A stretch of 64,000 nt of DNA from NCBI GenBank assembly GCA_034509755.1, contig CM067559.1:36818032-36882031 (forward strand), read 5' to 3'. Within the stretch, counting starts at the first letter, position 1. Each line of letters starts with the position of its first letter. Source of the DNA: Anisodus tanguticus (taxonomy: Eukaryota > Streptophyta > Magnoliopsida > Solanales > Solanaceae). Under the pieces are notes generated by a model, which saw only the letters and a program-made list of their open reading frames with translations, ran no database searches and was not told where the DNA came from. Below are positions 1 to 10,573 of the stretch, in pieces. The translations under genes were made by a program, and so were the position numbers.

Positions 1-590
1 ATTACAATGACATCAAGATTCTTGGATTAGTAATAAGAGTTCAACTGTAAGCAACATATAACTAACCATATTCGTTTCTGCATAAATTCTTCCTAGGTAA
101 CCAAACAGAGCATAAAAGGGTAAGAAAAAAAATTGACATTTACACCATTGAGGTCGAAAAGTACTATAAGTTGAAACACTTCTCATGTCCGATATGATAT
201 TTTAAAATATTGGTCAAAATTTACCTAGTTTGGATCTCGAAAAACAAAAAGTGTCACATAAATTGGGGTGAAGGGAGTAACAAATAAAGGGACTTTCTAT
301 ACAATGACATCAAGATTCTTGATTTTTTAATTAGTAATAAGAGTTCAACTGTATGCAGCATATACCATATTCATTTATGCACACATTCACAAGTAATTGA
401 GCACCATCAATCTATTGCACAAATCAAAGATACTAGTTGTAACAAATAAAGGGACTTTCTATACAATGACATCAAGATTCTTGATTTTTGGATTAGTTGT
501 AAGAGTTCGACTATATGCATCATATAACCAAGCAGCACATTAAAGGGTGAGAAAAAAAACTGACCTTTATACCATTGAGGTCAGAAAATC
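1..590. repeat. Interspersed/tandem repeat, ~162-bp unit, three partial copies
   Basis: The phrase ACAATGACATCAAGATTCTT occurs near positions 3, 301 and 464, each time followed by similar text ending in TTAGT...AAGAGTTC. The last two copies are 162 bp apart and share the lead-in CAAATAAAGGGACTTTCTAT. The downstream phrase ACCATTGAGGTC recurs near 146 and 573. This looks like a locally duplicated non-coding segment. No ORF is supported. Confidence 0.6.
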
Positions 591-843
591 TGACAGAGAT
601 GAAGTGAGGAACAGAGAGAGACATTGTTTGGAGGCTTTAAGTAGGGTTTTGAGGTAAAATTTGAACTGAAATCTTTTGTGGGTAAACTGAATAAAGATGA
701 AATCTGCAGAACTAACATAAAAAGGGCTAAAAAGGGTGTTCAATTGCAGGCATTGATCAAGTAGTACACTATTGGAGTCAAGAGTTTAGTAGCAGTAGGT
801 GTATATATTCATAATCATTTTCTTGGGAGTCTTGGGTTAATAA
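591..843. other. Unassigned intergenic sequence
   Basis: AT-rich sequence between the duplicated segment and the left end of the hAT element. I see no coding signal or repeat structure in it. Confidence 0.5.
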
Positions 844-1345
844 TAGGGCTGTCAAATGGGCCGTCCCGCTACCCGCCCCGCCCGCCCGACCCACAAATAT
901 TGGTAGCGGGTTCAAACTCGGGACGGAACTAGGGCTCGTCCCACCCATCCGGATCCCGACACATCCCGCCCCCGTCCCCCTTTGCAAAACTAACACTTGC
1001 ACAAGAATCCAATTTCGATTTTAGCCGTTGTCAACAATCATTTTGGGCCCCCGCATCCCCATAAATCCCCTAACCCTTAATATTTATTTTTAACCCCTAA
1101 ATTAGTATATTTACATTTTAACTCTATTTCTCAACTATAAATACATCATTTTTCTCTTCATTTTTCTCACAAATCTTCCTACCATCTTTCTAATCTCTCA
1201 ACTCAATTTATCTCTCTCTACAATTCTACAATTACATTGCCTACTAAATATTTTATTTTATTTGTTCATTTGTATAATTGTATCAAAGTTAAAAAATTAA
1301 GACTGAAGTTGGCAACTAGCTTGAAGATCATCCATCGAATATAAT
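844..1345 (+). repeat. Left long inverted arm of the hAT element
   Basis: This arm reads as the approximate reverse complement of 2975-3505. The best-conserved stretch is about 1060-1345, which includes TTAATATTTATTTTTAACCC, a TCTCTCAACTCAATTTATC block and a GATCATCCATCGA block. The outer part is GC-rich and more diverged. Confidence 0.8.
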
Positions 1346-1389
1346 AGGATAATATATACTAGAAAATTCTTTAGTTGTTTGAAAAAAAT

Positions 1390-2845
1390 TATCTAAAAAT
1401 TCAATAAGTTCTGGAATTTTTTCTCAATCATTATCTATAAGCATATCAGTTGAATTTCGATTATGGGCGTTAAAAAATAAAGTTATAGGTCTTCTATAAT
1501 CGTAAGTAACAAGTAGTTGTTCATATAAAGAATTACACATAGTCGCTAATTCTTCAGGATTTTTTCTAAAAGGTAATCCATAATTGTGACAAATTTTTTT
1601 ATATTCTTTTTTTCTTTGTATTCTATTACTTTTAAAAATAAAGTTTATAGCATATTGTACTTTATTAAGAATGTCTTCAAAAAGTGTTAGATCATCATTT
1701 ACAACTAAGTAATAAATATGACACGCACATTTTATATAAAATGATTAAGAAAAGAAATAGTTAATAGATTTTTTAAAAGTCTCCCAACATAATTATTAGA
1801 AGAAGCATTATCTAACGTAACAGTCATTATTTTGTCAGTTATACCATAATAATCGCAAATTTAATGAATATTTTCTGCAATAAAATTTCCAATGTGCCTA
1901 TCATCAATATATCTATATGCTAAAATACGTTTTTGCATAGACCAATTATGATCTATCCAATGACATGTTACAGTTAAATAATCATGGTCGTTAGTACTAT
2001 GACCTATATCAGAAGTGATAGATACCTTGCCAGAAAAATGATATAATGCATAACGTAAATATTGTTGATATTCATGTGCAAATTTAAAGACGTCTCTCAT
2101 AACAGTTGATCTAGGAGAACCGTTAAAAGCAGGATTATACATATATCTTATGTAATGAATAAAACCAGGAGAGGAAGAAAATGAAAAAGGCAAACCCTCC
2201 ACTGCAACTAATTTTGCTATTGCTTCCCTATCTCTATGTTTATTGTATTTAGGACCTATAATTTTTCCCGTCGTCGGGTTAATTTGACCATGTACTTGGT
2301 CCGGGACACTATGTGAACCTTGTCCCAATTGAGAGCGCATTGGCGCACCCGGCTTTGTAGCCTCATATTCATCCCACCTAGCTTTGTGAAAGCTTTGTAC
2401 ATGTCTCAATAAACCTCTTGTCCCACCCTAACCTTTTCCCATCTAAAATTTATAAACACTTTTACAAATTCTGCATCTAATTACTTGATTCTCTTGGTCC
2501 CTATCAAAAAAAATCTCATACAACTGATTTAAAATTTTATTTTGTGGGTCCTCGTCTCATACTAGGGGGAATAAGAGGCGTTCCAGATTCAGTTTGAGGT
2601 GCACTAGTGGGTGTGTCATCTAGATTATCTTCTAAATTAAAGTCTAGTTGAGTTGCAGAATATATTCATCATCTAATGGTATATCATTAAAAAATTCAGT
2701 TTCATCTATATGAATGTAATCAATCAAATCATTTTGTTTAGGAATATGATGACTAGAAGAAGTACTCCTGCCCTTGTTACCCCTACTAGAAGAAACACTC
2801 TATCATTACCCTTAAACATACCTCTTAATCCTTTCATTTTAACTA
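1390..2845 (-). pseudogene. hAT transposase relic (BED zinc finger, RICESLEEPER-like)
   Basis: Reading leftwards, the N-terminal part (about 2500-2395) encodes a BED zinc finger: CRICKSVY, then a stop, then GTRGLLRHVQSFH, which gives the C-x2-C...H-x4-H spacing. The longest open stretch is 182 codons at 2409-1861. It holds the RNase-H-like segment around SITSDIGHSTNDHDYLTVT, with its DIG-type acidic residue, and CHWIDHNWSMQKRILAY, both typical of plant hAT transposases. After a stop at 1863-1861, translation continues with ICDYYGITDKIMTVTLDNAS, the conserved second acidic block. Multiple stops lie downstream to about 1390, and the hAT dimerisation C-terminus is not recognisable. The gene would have cut and pasted the surrounding element, but it is clearly dead here. 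Family identification is firm; exact boundaries are approximate. Confidence 0.85.
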
Positions 2846-2974
2846 TGCTAATAAATAATTAAAGATAATGAAATTAAGTGCGATAATTAAAATAAAGTAA
2901 CAATAATAATTTAAAGAAGGAACGAATGTATCAAACGCCGACGTAACGTCGACTTGTAATCGATGTTGAAAATT

Positions 2975-3505
2975 GAAACTTTGCTCGATGGATGATCTTC
3001 AAGCTAGTTACCAACTTGAGTCCCAATTTTTTAACTTTGATACAATTATACAAATGAGCAAATAAAAAAAATTAGTAGGCAATGTAATTGTAGACTTGTA
3101 GAGAGAGATAAATTGAGTTGAGAGATTAGAGAGATTGTAGGAAGATTTGTGAGATAAAATGAAGAGAAAATGAGGTATTTTAGTTGAAAAATTGAGTTAA
3201 AGTGTAAATATAGTAACTTAGGGGTTAAAAATAAATATTAAAGGGGTAGTGGATTTATGGGGTGGAGGGGGGGGGGGGGCAAATATGGTCGTTGCACAAT
3301 GGCCAAAATATAAATTGGCCGTTGTGTAAAGGTCATTTTTGCAAAAGGGGGGTCGGGGTTGGAGCGGGGCAGGTCTGGGGCGGTACGGGCCTGGGCGGGA
3401 CGAGTCCAGGTCTCGTCCCGTTTTCGAGTCCCGACACCATTTTTTTAGGGGGTATCGAGGCAGGGCGGGGCGGAACCAGGCCGACCCGGCCCACTGGCCA
3501 CCTTA
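2975..3505 (-). repeat. Right long inverted arm of the hAT element
   Basis: Approximate reverse complement of 844-1345, for example TCGATGGATGATC at 2984 and GGGTTAAAAATAAATATTAA near 3222. A long G run (about 3264-3280) and GGGGCGG-rich DNA precede the terminus. Confidence 0.8.
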
Positions 3506-3623
3506 GTTTAAATTGGTTTCTATACAATTTCATGATTACACAAAAAATAGCAAAATAGACCGTGCATAACGATTATGTTTATCCTCAAATACCTACTGAT
3601 GAGAAAAAATTGCTTCCTCTTAA

Positions 3624-4131
3624 CAGAGGCACAGCTAGGATTTATTCAAAATTTTAAAATAAGACAGCGACCTCACGCTAATGTATAACAATCGTCAAAC
3701 TAAAAAACAAGTGTCGATATTTAATATATTTAAAAAAGCGACAAAAGAAACAGAGAGCCTCTTTTATTTTAGAGTTGAACATTGTTTTTGCGTGTTTTAA
3801 TTGTCAATCATATGTTTCTAAAAATAATATTTCTTTTTTAAAAAAATCTGCATATATAGCAGAAAGGGCAAAAACGTGTAGTAAAGGAAAAGGTGATTAT
3901 GGTTTATGCAAGTTATGTACTAGCAAAATATGTAAGATGTTGAAAGCAGGGTTCGAACCACGCACGACTTTTCCAGCTTCTTCCTTATCACTGGACCATA
4001 AGCTTAATTTTATAAATGCAATTGTACTTAAATAATTATATTTATTTACTGAATTTTCTAATATAAATACAGGGATACGCAAAAGCTATTGGGTTCGCCT
4101 GAACCTCACGTTACGCGGTAGCTCCACCCTG
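3624..4131. mobile_element. Non-autonomous hAT-type MITE (CAGAGGCGGAGCTA family)
   Basis: Left end CAGAGGCACAGCTAG and inverted right end CAGGGTGGAGCTACC form short terminal inverted repeats. The flanks CCTCTTAA (3616-3623) and CCTTTGAA (4132-4139) match at six of eight positions, a decayed 8-bp target duplication. Near the right end is the phrase GGGTTCGCCTGAACC, familiar from this abundant Solanaceae repeat. The 86-codon and 61-codon open frames inside are chance ORFs. Confidence 0.75.
3946..3999 (-). other. tRNA-like Pol III A/B box pair (SINE-head-like) inside a MITE
   Basis: On the minus strand TGGTCCAGTGATAAGG resembles a box A and, about 30 nt later, GGTTCGAACCC matches a box B. The spacing is that of a tRNA-derived SINE head. 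No complete cloverleaf acceptor stem was found, so this is not called a tRNA gene. It may be an old SINE inserted in the MITE or a captured tRNA fragment. Confidence 0.45.
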
Positions 4132-4368
4132 CCTTTGAAAATGTCAGCTTACTGTCCAAATGATGTTGAGATACGGTGAGATCTTTTTTTGTCCAAAAAT
4201 TCATGTGTTAATGATTCCTTACTTGCTCTTCTGTTAATAACTTTTGAATATGTATAAATCTTTCTTACTATAATTTCATGAACCTATAGATTTTAGCGTA
4301 AATCATCCATTTTACAATTTGCTAGTCTGATTCTAATAAGAGAAAATACTAAATTGTATCATCATAAC

Positions 4369-4428
<60 letters not shown>

Positions 4429-4429
4429 C
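4369..4429. repeat. (TTA)n microsatellite
   Basis: About 20 uninterrupted TTA/ATT triplets. Confidence 0.95.
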
Positions 4430-6272
4430 ACTTTTAGAAATATGTTTTGCGGTAAAAAAGTATATTATGTACCAATAAGACATTCTTTTTGTAAATATTT
4501 CACCCCAATAATATCAAAAACACAAAATTTATCTTTTCAAAATATTAATTCGAGATGTAATCAGTTAAATAATTAAATGTTATAACACGTGTAAATGATT
4601 GACTAACAATGTTTAAAATTATATTTGTAAATCAAAAGTCAGAATAAACTGCTTTACGAAAGTCAGAACTTCAAGTTGAGAAAAGGGTTACAAATGACCA
4701 ACTGATTGGTGTCAGCCATTCTTTCACAACTGAGGATTTTTTTTGTGTTTCTTTCGATTATATGTCAGAAAGATCTGTGCGTCACATTCTCTTCGCTCGT
4801 CGTCCTCCGAACAAAAGATTGATAGAGGATTGTTCTCGGGAAAGCACTTCCTCCAAAATCCATCACAATCAATTCCTAGCAAAGTATTTGCTTTGCTAGG
4901 TACAACACACTCTTACCACTCTCCCGCACCAAACCCGACCCCCCTTGAGTTCAAACTGGCCCTCTTTTAGGGGGTCGTATTGGTCCACTTTCAGAAAGTC
5001 TACCAGTGTCATGTTTTTCATTTATAATTTCAAAAGCAAAAAAGTATTTAGTTGATATTTATTAAATTATATCTTATTAAGTTCTCGAATGTGTTAAGTG
5101 AAAAGAACTTAGGGCGATGCCTTAAACTGTGATGTAGACCTACTTGGCGAAGCAATCAACAGTCGTTTTTCGTTATAAATTACTATATTCATCTACTCAC
5201 TCGCATGCACATTTATATTACTTAGCAATGTCGCTCTGTTGATCTCATCCTCCCCAAATTAATGTTAATGAAAAATAGAAAATTTTCAAGAAACCTAAAG
5301 TTTTCTCCGATGCTAACAAAGATGTCAATGGTGGTTGGTTGGTAAAAAGAATGTCATTGGTGGAGGACAACGAATGGGTAATTAGAAAAAAATTATTGAC
5401 TGAAGAATTGTGAAATGTGGTGAAAATTCAAGATGAATCGTTTGGAGAAGTAAATCTGATAGCCAAATAAATTTATAAGTGTGTTTTGACAAATTAGATA
5501 GGCAGGAAGAAACTATAGAAGAAAAAGCGGGTTTTTTTGTCCTCGTGATCTATCTTGAATTCATTGTTATCACTTCATAAATCACCGGAATAACTATTAT
5601 GATTTGAGCTATCATCACCACTGATATTTGAATCTTTTGAAAAGAATACCGACCAATCTACATTTCTATTACTCGACATTGAATATTTAGTAGTTTAATA
5701 AGAAATAAAAGGATACTTATATAGTTACAAACCCAATTACCCTTAGGATCATCATTATGACATCTACTTTATTTAAAATAAATATTAATAGGATCATGGG
5801 GAATTATCTTCATTGGACATATCACAGTCCGAATCCCACTTAAATATGATGTAACCATTTTGACTATATTTTGCCCTAATGCAATGTATTTTCATCCGGG
5901 TGTTCTCTTCGTGAGAACGGTTAAAGAGAAAAATTCAACTCTTGTGGTGTACCACGAGGCATTGATGTAGCATGACTTTTTGGACGTTTAAGTCCAAGTG
6001 CCCTCAAGTTATGTTCCAGCCTTCCAACCTTCCTGACACGACAATTCTACTCAGCTGCCATTGTATTATTGTATTGTTGATTGTATCTCTCGTTCGGATT
6101 ATTTGAGTATTTGAAATTATAATCCAATTCTCATGTCCTACCATTGCTTTGAATATGTCTAATGGGCTAAAAGATGTAATAGAACTAATATAAGAAAATT
6201 GATTCCAAAATGACATAATAACTCGTTTTAATGTGAATGCTAGTTATTCGTCATTCACATGATATACTACTA
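4430..6272. other. AT-rich intergenic sequence without recognisable genes
   Basis: No open frame longer than about 75 codons with recognisable content. The only structure noted is a perfect 10-bp stem with a 6-nt loop at 4875-4900 (CCTAGCAAAG / CTTTGCTAGG). Confidence 0.5.
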
Positions 6273-6560
6273 CTTGATTTGACAACACAATGTCCACTTT
6301 TGACTGCTTTATATGACACATTCATATAACACAACTTTTATATGCGTAAATTATATTTCTGAATGACATTCTTGATTTGACAACACAATGCCCGCTTGTG
6401 ACAGTTTTATATGACACACCCATATAACACAATTTTTATATGCATAAATTATGATATTTTTGAATCATTTCGGAATTAGATCCTTGATTTGACAACACAA
6501 TTCACACTTTTGACTAATTTATATGACACACTTATATAACACAACTTTTATATAACACAT
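6273..6560. repeat. Three tandem copies of a 98-112 bp unit
   Basis: CTTGATTTGACAACACAAT starts at 6273, 6371 and 6483. Each copy continues with a TTTATATGACACA block and then ATATAACACAA.TTTTATAT. Unit lengths of 98 and 112 bp differ by an insertion in the second copy. Non-coding. Confidence 0.8.
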
Positions 6561-7242
6561 TCGGTAAAAAAACTCATATTTTAAGAGTGCCTAAAAATAT
6601 TACATTCAATAGTTGGTTCAGAAATAGACAAAAAAGGCGAGGGTAGTTCAAGGATGCCTCTTGGTAGGATAGAAACAAACACAATTAAATCATATTTTGA
6701 AAAAGAGATAATAGGATGCTACATAGATTTATTTGATGAAAAATGGTATTGTTCTTCGTCCCTGTGAAAATCAACCAATTTGTATCAATGTTGATTTAAA
6801 AGTTGTTGCCTTGTTGGACACCTAATTGAGGGTGACGCACACTCCTCGAAATCCGAAAGAGCTATAATATGGGGTAAAAAGCTTTAATGAGTTTAATTAT
6901 ATTATAAAAGTGTGATTATGAGGTATTATGTCTATGGCATAATTTAGTTATGCCACAGGCTTTGTCGGCTACATTTCAGACCTCGAAATTCAAGGATGAA
7001 CCACTAGTTATCCAACACTTGATGAAAGAAATTTTAGAAATGGATGAGTAAAACTTTGGAAATGGATGAGTCTTTCCCGCATCCAAAATTCGTGTTGAAT
7101 AGACTTTGGATGAGTTCTTTCAATAATTGTCTTAGTGTTATGTCAAATCAAATATGAATGGATAGATAAACGGTTGATTACAAAACACAACAATTTATTG
7201 CGTAAATTAAATTGGACCTTTAAAAAACGTGGGGTGCTAATT
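6561..7242. other. Intergenic sequence, nothing recognised
   Basis: AT-rich, no convincing ORF, repeat or RNA gene seen. Confidence 0.5.
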
Positions 7243-7351
7243 ATAAAAGGCACCTTTTGCGCAAGAATTTCCTGCGCAAAATGACTTGACTGTGTCGTTA
7301 CAGTTAAGTCATTTTACGCAGAAAATTCTTGCGCAAGTGGTACTTTTGTAA
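7243..7351. repeat. Long near-perfect hairpin (about 49-bp arms)
   Basis: The left arm 7243-7291 and right arm 7301-7351 are imperfect reverse complements around an 8-9 nt loop. The best-paired core is TTGCGCAAGAATTT paired with AAATTCTTGCGCAA, and AAAATGACTT paired with AAGTCATTTT. It could be a small fold-back element or encode a hairpin RNA; no transposon termini were identified. Confidence 0.75.
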
Positions 7352-8486
7352 CTTCCTTTTTTAATGGGGTACTTTGGTTCCACTTCTCTTTTTTTGGGTC
7401 ATTTAAGTTCCGGACTCGTATCGGAGATTTTAAGGGAAAGTTTATGGTATTAAAACTTACCATCTTATAAGGACGGTTTTGGAATATTGTATTTTCTTCA
7501 AATTAACTTTGGTTAATAAATAATTAAACTAAGGGAAATGAGTGTAATATCTCAAATCATAACGGATGTTAATGTCATAAAGGTAAATGTGGAGAGGGGT
7601 CATTATGCTTATGATTTAGTCATAGCACTATTATATTACATGACATTGATATAAAATAATGCGTCAATCGATATATTGAATTATACCAAAATTAGTTAAA
7701 CATGAAAAGACAAATTAAATAGTGAATAAAACAATACTAAATCTTATACCAAAATCATTTCATTCAATGTTGTAAATATCTTATGGTTCGATATCGATTT
7801 TGGGCTAATTATGTAGGCTTCCCCAAATTTCAATTATTGTAATAGCATTTCATAACGCTTGGCAGCAATAGATTTGGACGTCTACGGGCCTGCCCATATT
7901 AAGTCCATATGTTTTACATTCAGACTTTATTGACTTCTTAATTTCAGGAACACTTTTTTTAAAAAAAAATTGTACACTATCAATCATTTGGTCAAAGTTT
8001 ATAATTAACGGACTATGTTTTGAGATAATTATGGGCTAATACCTCTCAGGTGACCTACTTTATGATATTTACTCTAACTTATTAGTTATTACCGTGTAAT
8101 CTATTAATTCTTCGGCCCTCGTTTTCTCTTCATCTCTATCGTGATTCTGCTAACAAGCTTCTCAACTTCCTCCGATCGCTTCTTGAATATATCAATCTTT
8201 GCTTTTTTGCATTCTATGGCTTTGTTCAATTTTTATATATCCTCAATCATAGGTCTAATTGTTAACAAAGACAAATTAAATCATCGACAATTGAAATTGA
8301 AATTGAAACAAACGGAAGTTTGACTAACTTGTGAAATTGATTCTGATAATATTCGAATGCTTAGTCACGCAATTGCACCTCCAATTAAATTCTCGGCCAT
8401 CACGTGTGTGTATATATGTGTGTTTCAATTGTCAAAAAACTTATTTGAGCTCAAATTTGAAAAAATGTTTGACGTTGGCAGGGTGA

Positions 8487-8488
<2 letters not shown>
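7352..8488. other. Intergenic sequence, nothing recognised
   Basis: AT-rich DNA with short non-conserved open frames only. A 60-codon frame near 8141-8323 shows no recognisable domain. Confidence 0.5.

Positions 8489-8524
<36 letters not shown>
8489..8524. repeat. (AT)n microsatellite
   Basis: About 18 AT dinucleotides immediately upstream of the LINE fragment. Confidence 0.9.
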
Positions 8525-8526
<2 letters not shown>

Positions 8527-9899
8527 AGTACATGAACTTAGATAGGGGTTGTGGAAGACACGGATTAGGATAGAAGAGTAGTAGGTACTCAAGCGCAGTT
8601 CTACTTATGTTTACAAATTGATAGTTGTAATATTATTACTGTAGGACCGATTAGCCTATCACACTTAAAGGACACATTATTGCTTTATAATCCACTGTAA
8701 TTTGATTTCTGATGCTATGTGTTCTTCAGTTTATTTTGTTTAGTTTATTTAGTTGTGTTAGCTACAACTCCCTTTTATTCGAATGCACTTTATACTGCTT
8801 TAATTCCTTATCTGAGTACTGTTTCTCATGCTTTACTCTTTACTCTTTACTCTTGCTTTGTTTTGATTGCCTTGCTTGTGATTATGATTTGTCTTGAGCC
8901 GAGGGTCTCCCGGAAACAACCGCTCTACCTACCAAGGTGGAGGTAAGGTCTGTGTACACCCTACACTCTTCAGACCCCATGGTGTGGGATCTCATTGGGT
9001 ATGTTATTGTTGTTAGGGGTGGGCAAAAAATCTGGAGAACCGCAAAAATCGAACCGAACCGAACCAAAAAAATCGAACCGAACCGAACCGAAATTAGGTT
9101 AGTTTTTTTTTTTTTTAAAAAAAAATCAATTTTTTGAAAAATCAAACCGAATCAGGATTTAGTGATTCGTTTCGGTTTTTAAATTTTGGATACGAACCGA
9201 ACCGAAAAAATGAATTAAATATGTAATTAATCTTATTTTTTATTTTAGGCTACTACTATATCTTGAATCATAGCCATTGAAACCAATCTATGAAGCTTTT
9301 ATGGAAGTCGAATGCGGCATGAACTTGATTAACATATCACGGAAGCATTGACATAAAACGTAGGGAGAGAAAGTAGTTGTAAATTGGTAAAACTTTAAAT
9401 GGTCATAACTCTGCGCTCGGATGTCCGTTTTACTCATTTTTTTTTGTTGTTGCTTTTTTGGGTATATTTTTGAGACGGGGTGGCCCAAACTGGCACAAGG
9501 CGGTTTGGCGCAACCAATTTTTAGAAAAACGTCCGTTTTCCCAATCAATTTGTGTTTTTCCCCAAATCGATTTCTAATTTTCCTTTTTCTTTAGTAAACA
9601 TCTCACGATACACAATAGATTTCAACGTCGAAATTTCATGATAGTGTAGGTGTGAATGTCAATTTCAGTTTTGGAAATTCAATTTTTTTTAAAAGTAAAA
9701 AATTTCATGACCGGCCCTGCCCCGGCCCACTAGAAAAAACCGATATAATAATCAAATACGTTCGGCGATATAAACGAACATATCGATTTTTTTTTTTAAA
9801 AGTTGGATTCGTTTTTTTTATAAAAAAAAACTTATTTTTATTCGGTTCATATTTTTTGGATACAAAACCGATATACGCCCACCCTAATTGTTGTTGTTG

Positions 9900-9900
<1 letters not shown>
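8525..9900 (+). mobile_element. 5'-truncated RTE-type LINE, 3' UTR only, split by a MITE
   Basis: Positions 8530-9013 align by eye with the 3' end of the larger LINE copy at 27130-27610. Shared phrases include GATTAGCCTATCACACTTA, TTGTCTTGAGCCGAGGGTCTC and AAGGTCTGTGTACAC. The TTG-rich tail is interrupted at 9014 by a hAT MITE and resumes at 9887-9900. No coding sequence remains; the two small ORFs in this stretch are chance frames. Confidence 0.85.
9014..9886. mobile_element. Non-autonomous hAT MITE (CGAACCGAACCGAA family), TSD ATTGTTGT
   Basis: The left end TAGGGGTGGGC is mirrored by the right end (reverse complement TAGGGTGGGCG). Identical 8-bp duplications ATTGTTGT flank it at 9006-9013 and 9887-9894, both within the TTG tail of the LINE. 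The left subterminal region repeats GAACCGAACCGAA; the right contains related ACCGATAT motifs. The centre (about 9330-9440) carries a segment also present, inverted, in the element at 24831-25429. Confidence 0.9.

Positions 9901-9938
<38 letters not shown>
9901..9938. repeat. (TA)n microsatellite
   Basis: About 19 TA dinucleotides directly after the LINE TTG tail. Confidence 0.95.
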
Positions 9939-9941
<3 letters not shown>

Positions 9942-10274
9942 TTCATTCGAATAACAATTTTTTTAAATGATTTTTTAAAAGAGTCATTTTCGGAGAGGCG
10001 ATAAGTGATCTGTTTATTGTGGTCCTCCTAACATATATTGCTGGAATTACCAATACTTAGCCAAAAGGCATTCATGAATGGATCCACAATATCACTACCT
10101 TTTTCAGGAATCATATTTATATGCCAAGAGAATTTAATATATGTATACAAAGTAATGAAGTAGGTGTTAGTTTGTGATCAAAGACCTAAATTTAAAGTGT
10201 CTTTTTTTTTGTGTGTGTAATATATAGGGAATTTTTTGTTGATTTTCTAACACTATTACTATTTATATTTTAGA
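9939..10274. other. Intergenic sequence, nothing recognised
   Basis: AT-rich spacer between the microsatellite and the next MITE; no coding or RNA feature seen. Confidence 0.5.
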
Positions 10275-10573
10275 GTAGGATTAAAAGTATCTTTGGTCTC
10301 TAGTTATTAGTAGATTTTAATTTTAGTCCTTCTGATATCTAATTAATTATATTTAACTTTTAATTAATTAAATGTGCACTTTTGATTACTTTACCTGTGA
10401 ATATTCAAAAATTTATCATAATTATTAATTGTTTCATCACTTAGTTACCCATGTGTTATGTTAAGCTTGTATTGTCACTTCACATTTAAGGTTAATTGTA
10501 CTTGTTCAAATTTTAGAAGGACCAAAATTAAAATTTATCAATAATTAAAGAACCAAAAGTACAATTATCCCGT
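10275..10573. mobile_element. MITE-like element with ~60-bp inverted termini
   Basis: The left end (AGGATTAAAAGTATCTTTGG..., through ATTTTAATTTTAGTCCTTCT) is mirrored by the right end, whose reverse complement reads GGGATAATTGTACTTTTGG... through AAATTTTAATTTTGGTCCTTCT. The long TIRs suggest a Mutator-like or fold-back MITE. A clear target duplication was not found. Confidence 0.65.

Larger units (their letters stand above)
844..3505 (-). mobile_element. Decayed hAT-superfamily DNA transposon with long terminal inverted repeats
   Basis: The left end TAGGGCTGTCAAATGGGCC and the reverse complement of the right end (TAAGGTGGCCAGTGGGCC) match with few gaps, as expected of Solanaceae hAT termini. 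Both ends are followed by CCCGCC/CCCGAC-rich subterminal DNA. The outermost eight bases are GTTAATAA on the left and GTTTAAAT on the right, possibly a decayed 8-bp target duplication. Between the ends lies a minus-strand BED-finger/hAT transposase relic. Inversion symmetry is not limited to short ends: about 500 bp on each side is inverted. The element is immobile by itself because the transposase is broken. Confidence 0.8.

Noticed and set aside
3946..3999. A functional tRNA gene
   Set aside because: Box A and B are present, but I could not build an acceptor stem or a convincing anticodon arm.
3775..4035. 86-codon open frame
   Set aside because: Falls inside the hAT-type MITE and overlaps the tRNA-like boxes; no protein features.
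8712..8946. Two overlapping Leu/Cys-rich open frames resembling membrane proteins
   Set aside because: They are within the T-rich LINE 3' UTR, which recurs at 27300-27540; hydrophobic content is a by-product of T-rich codons.
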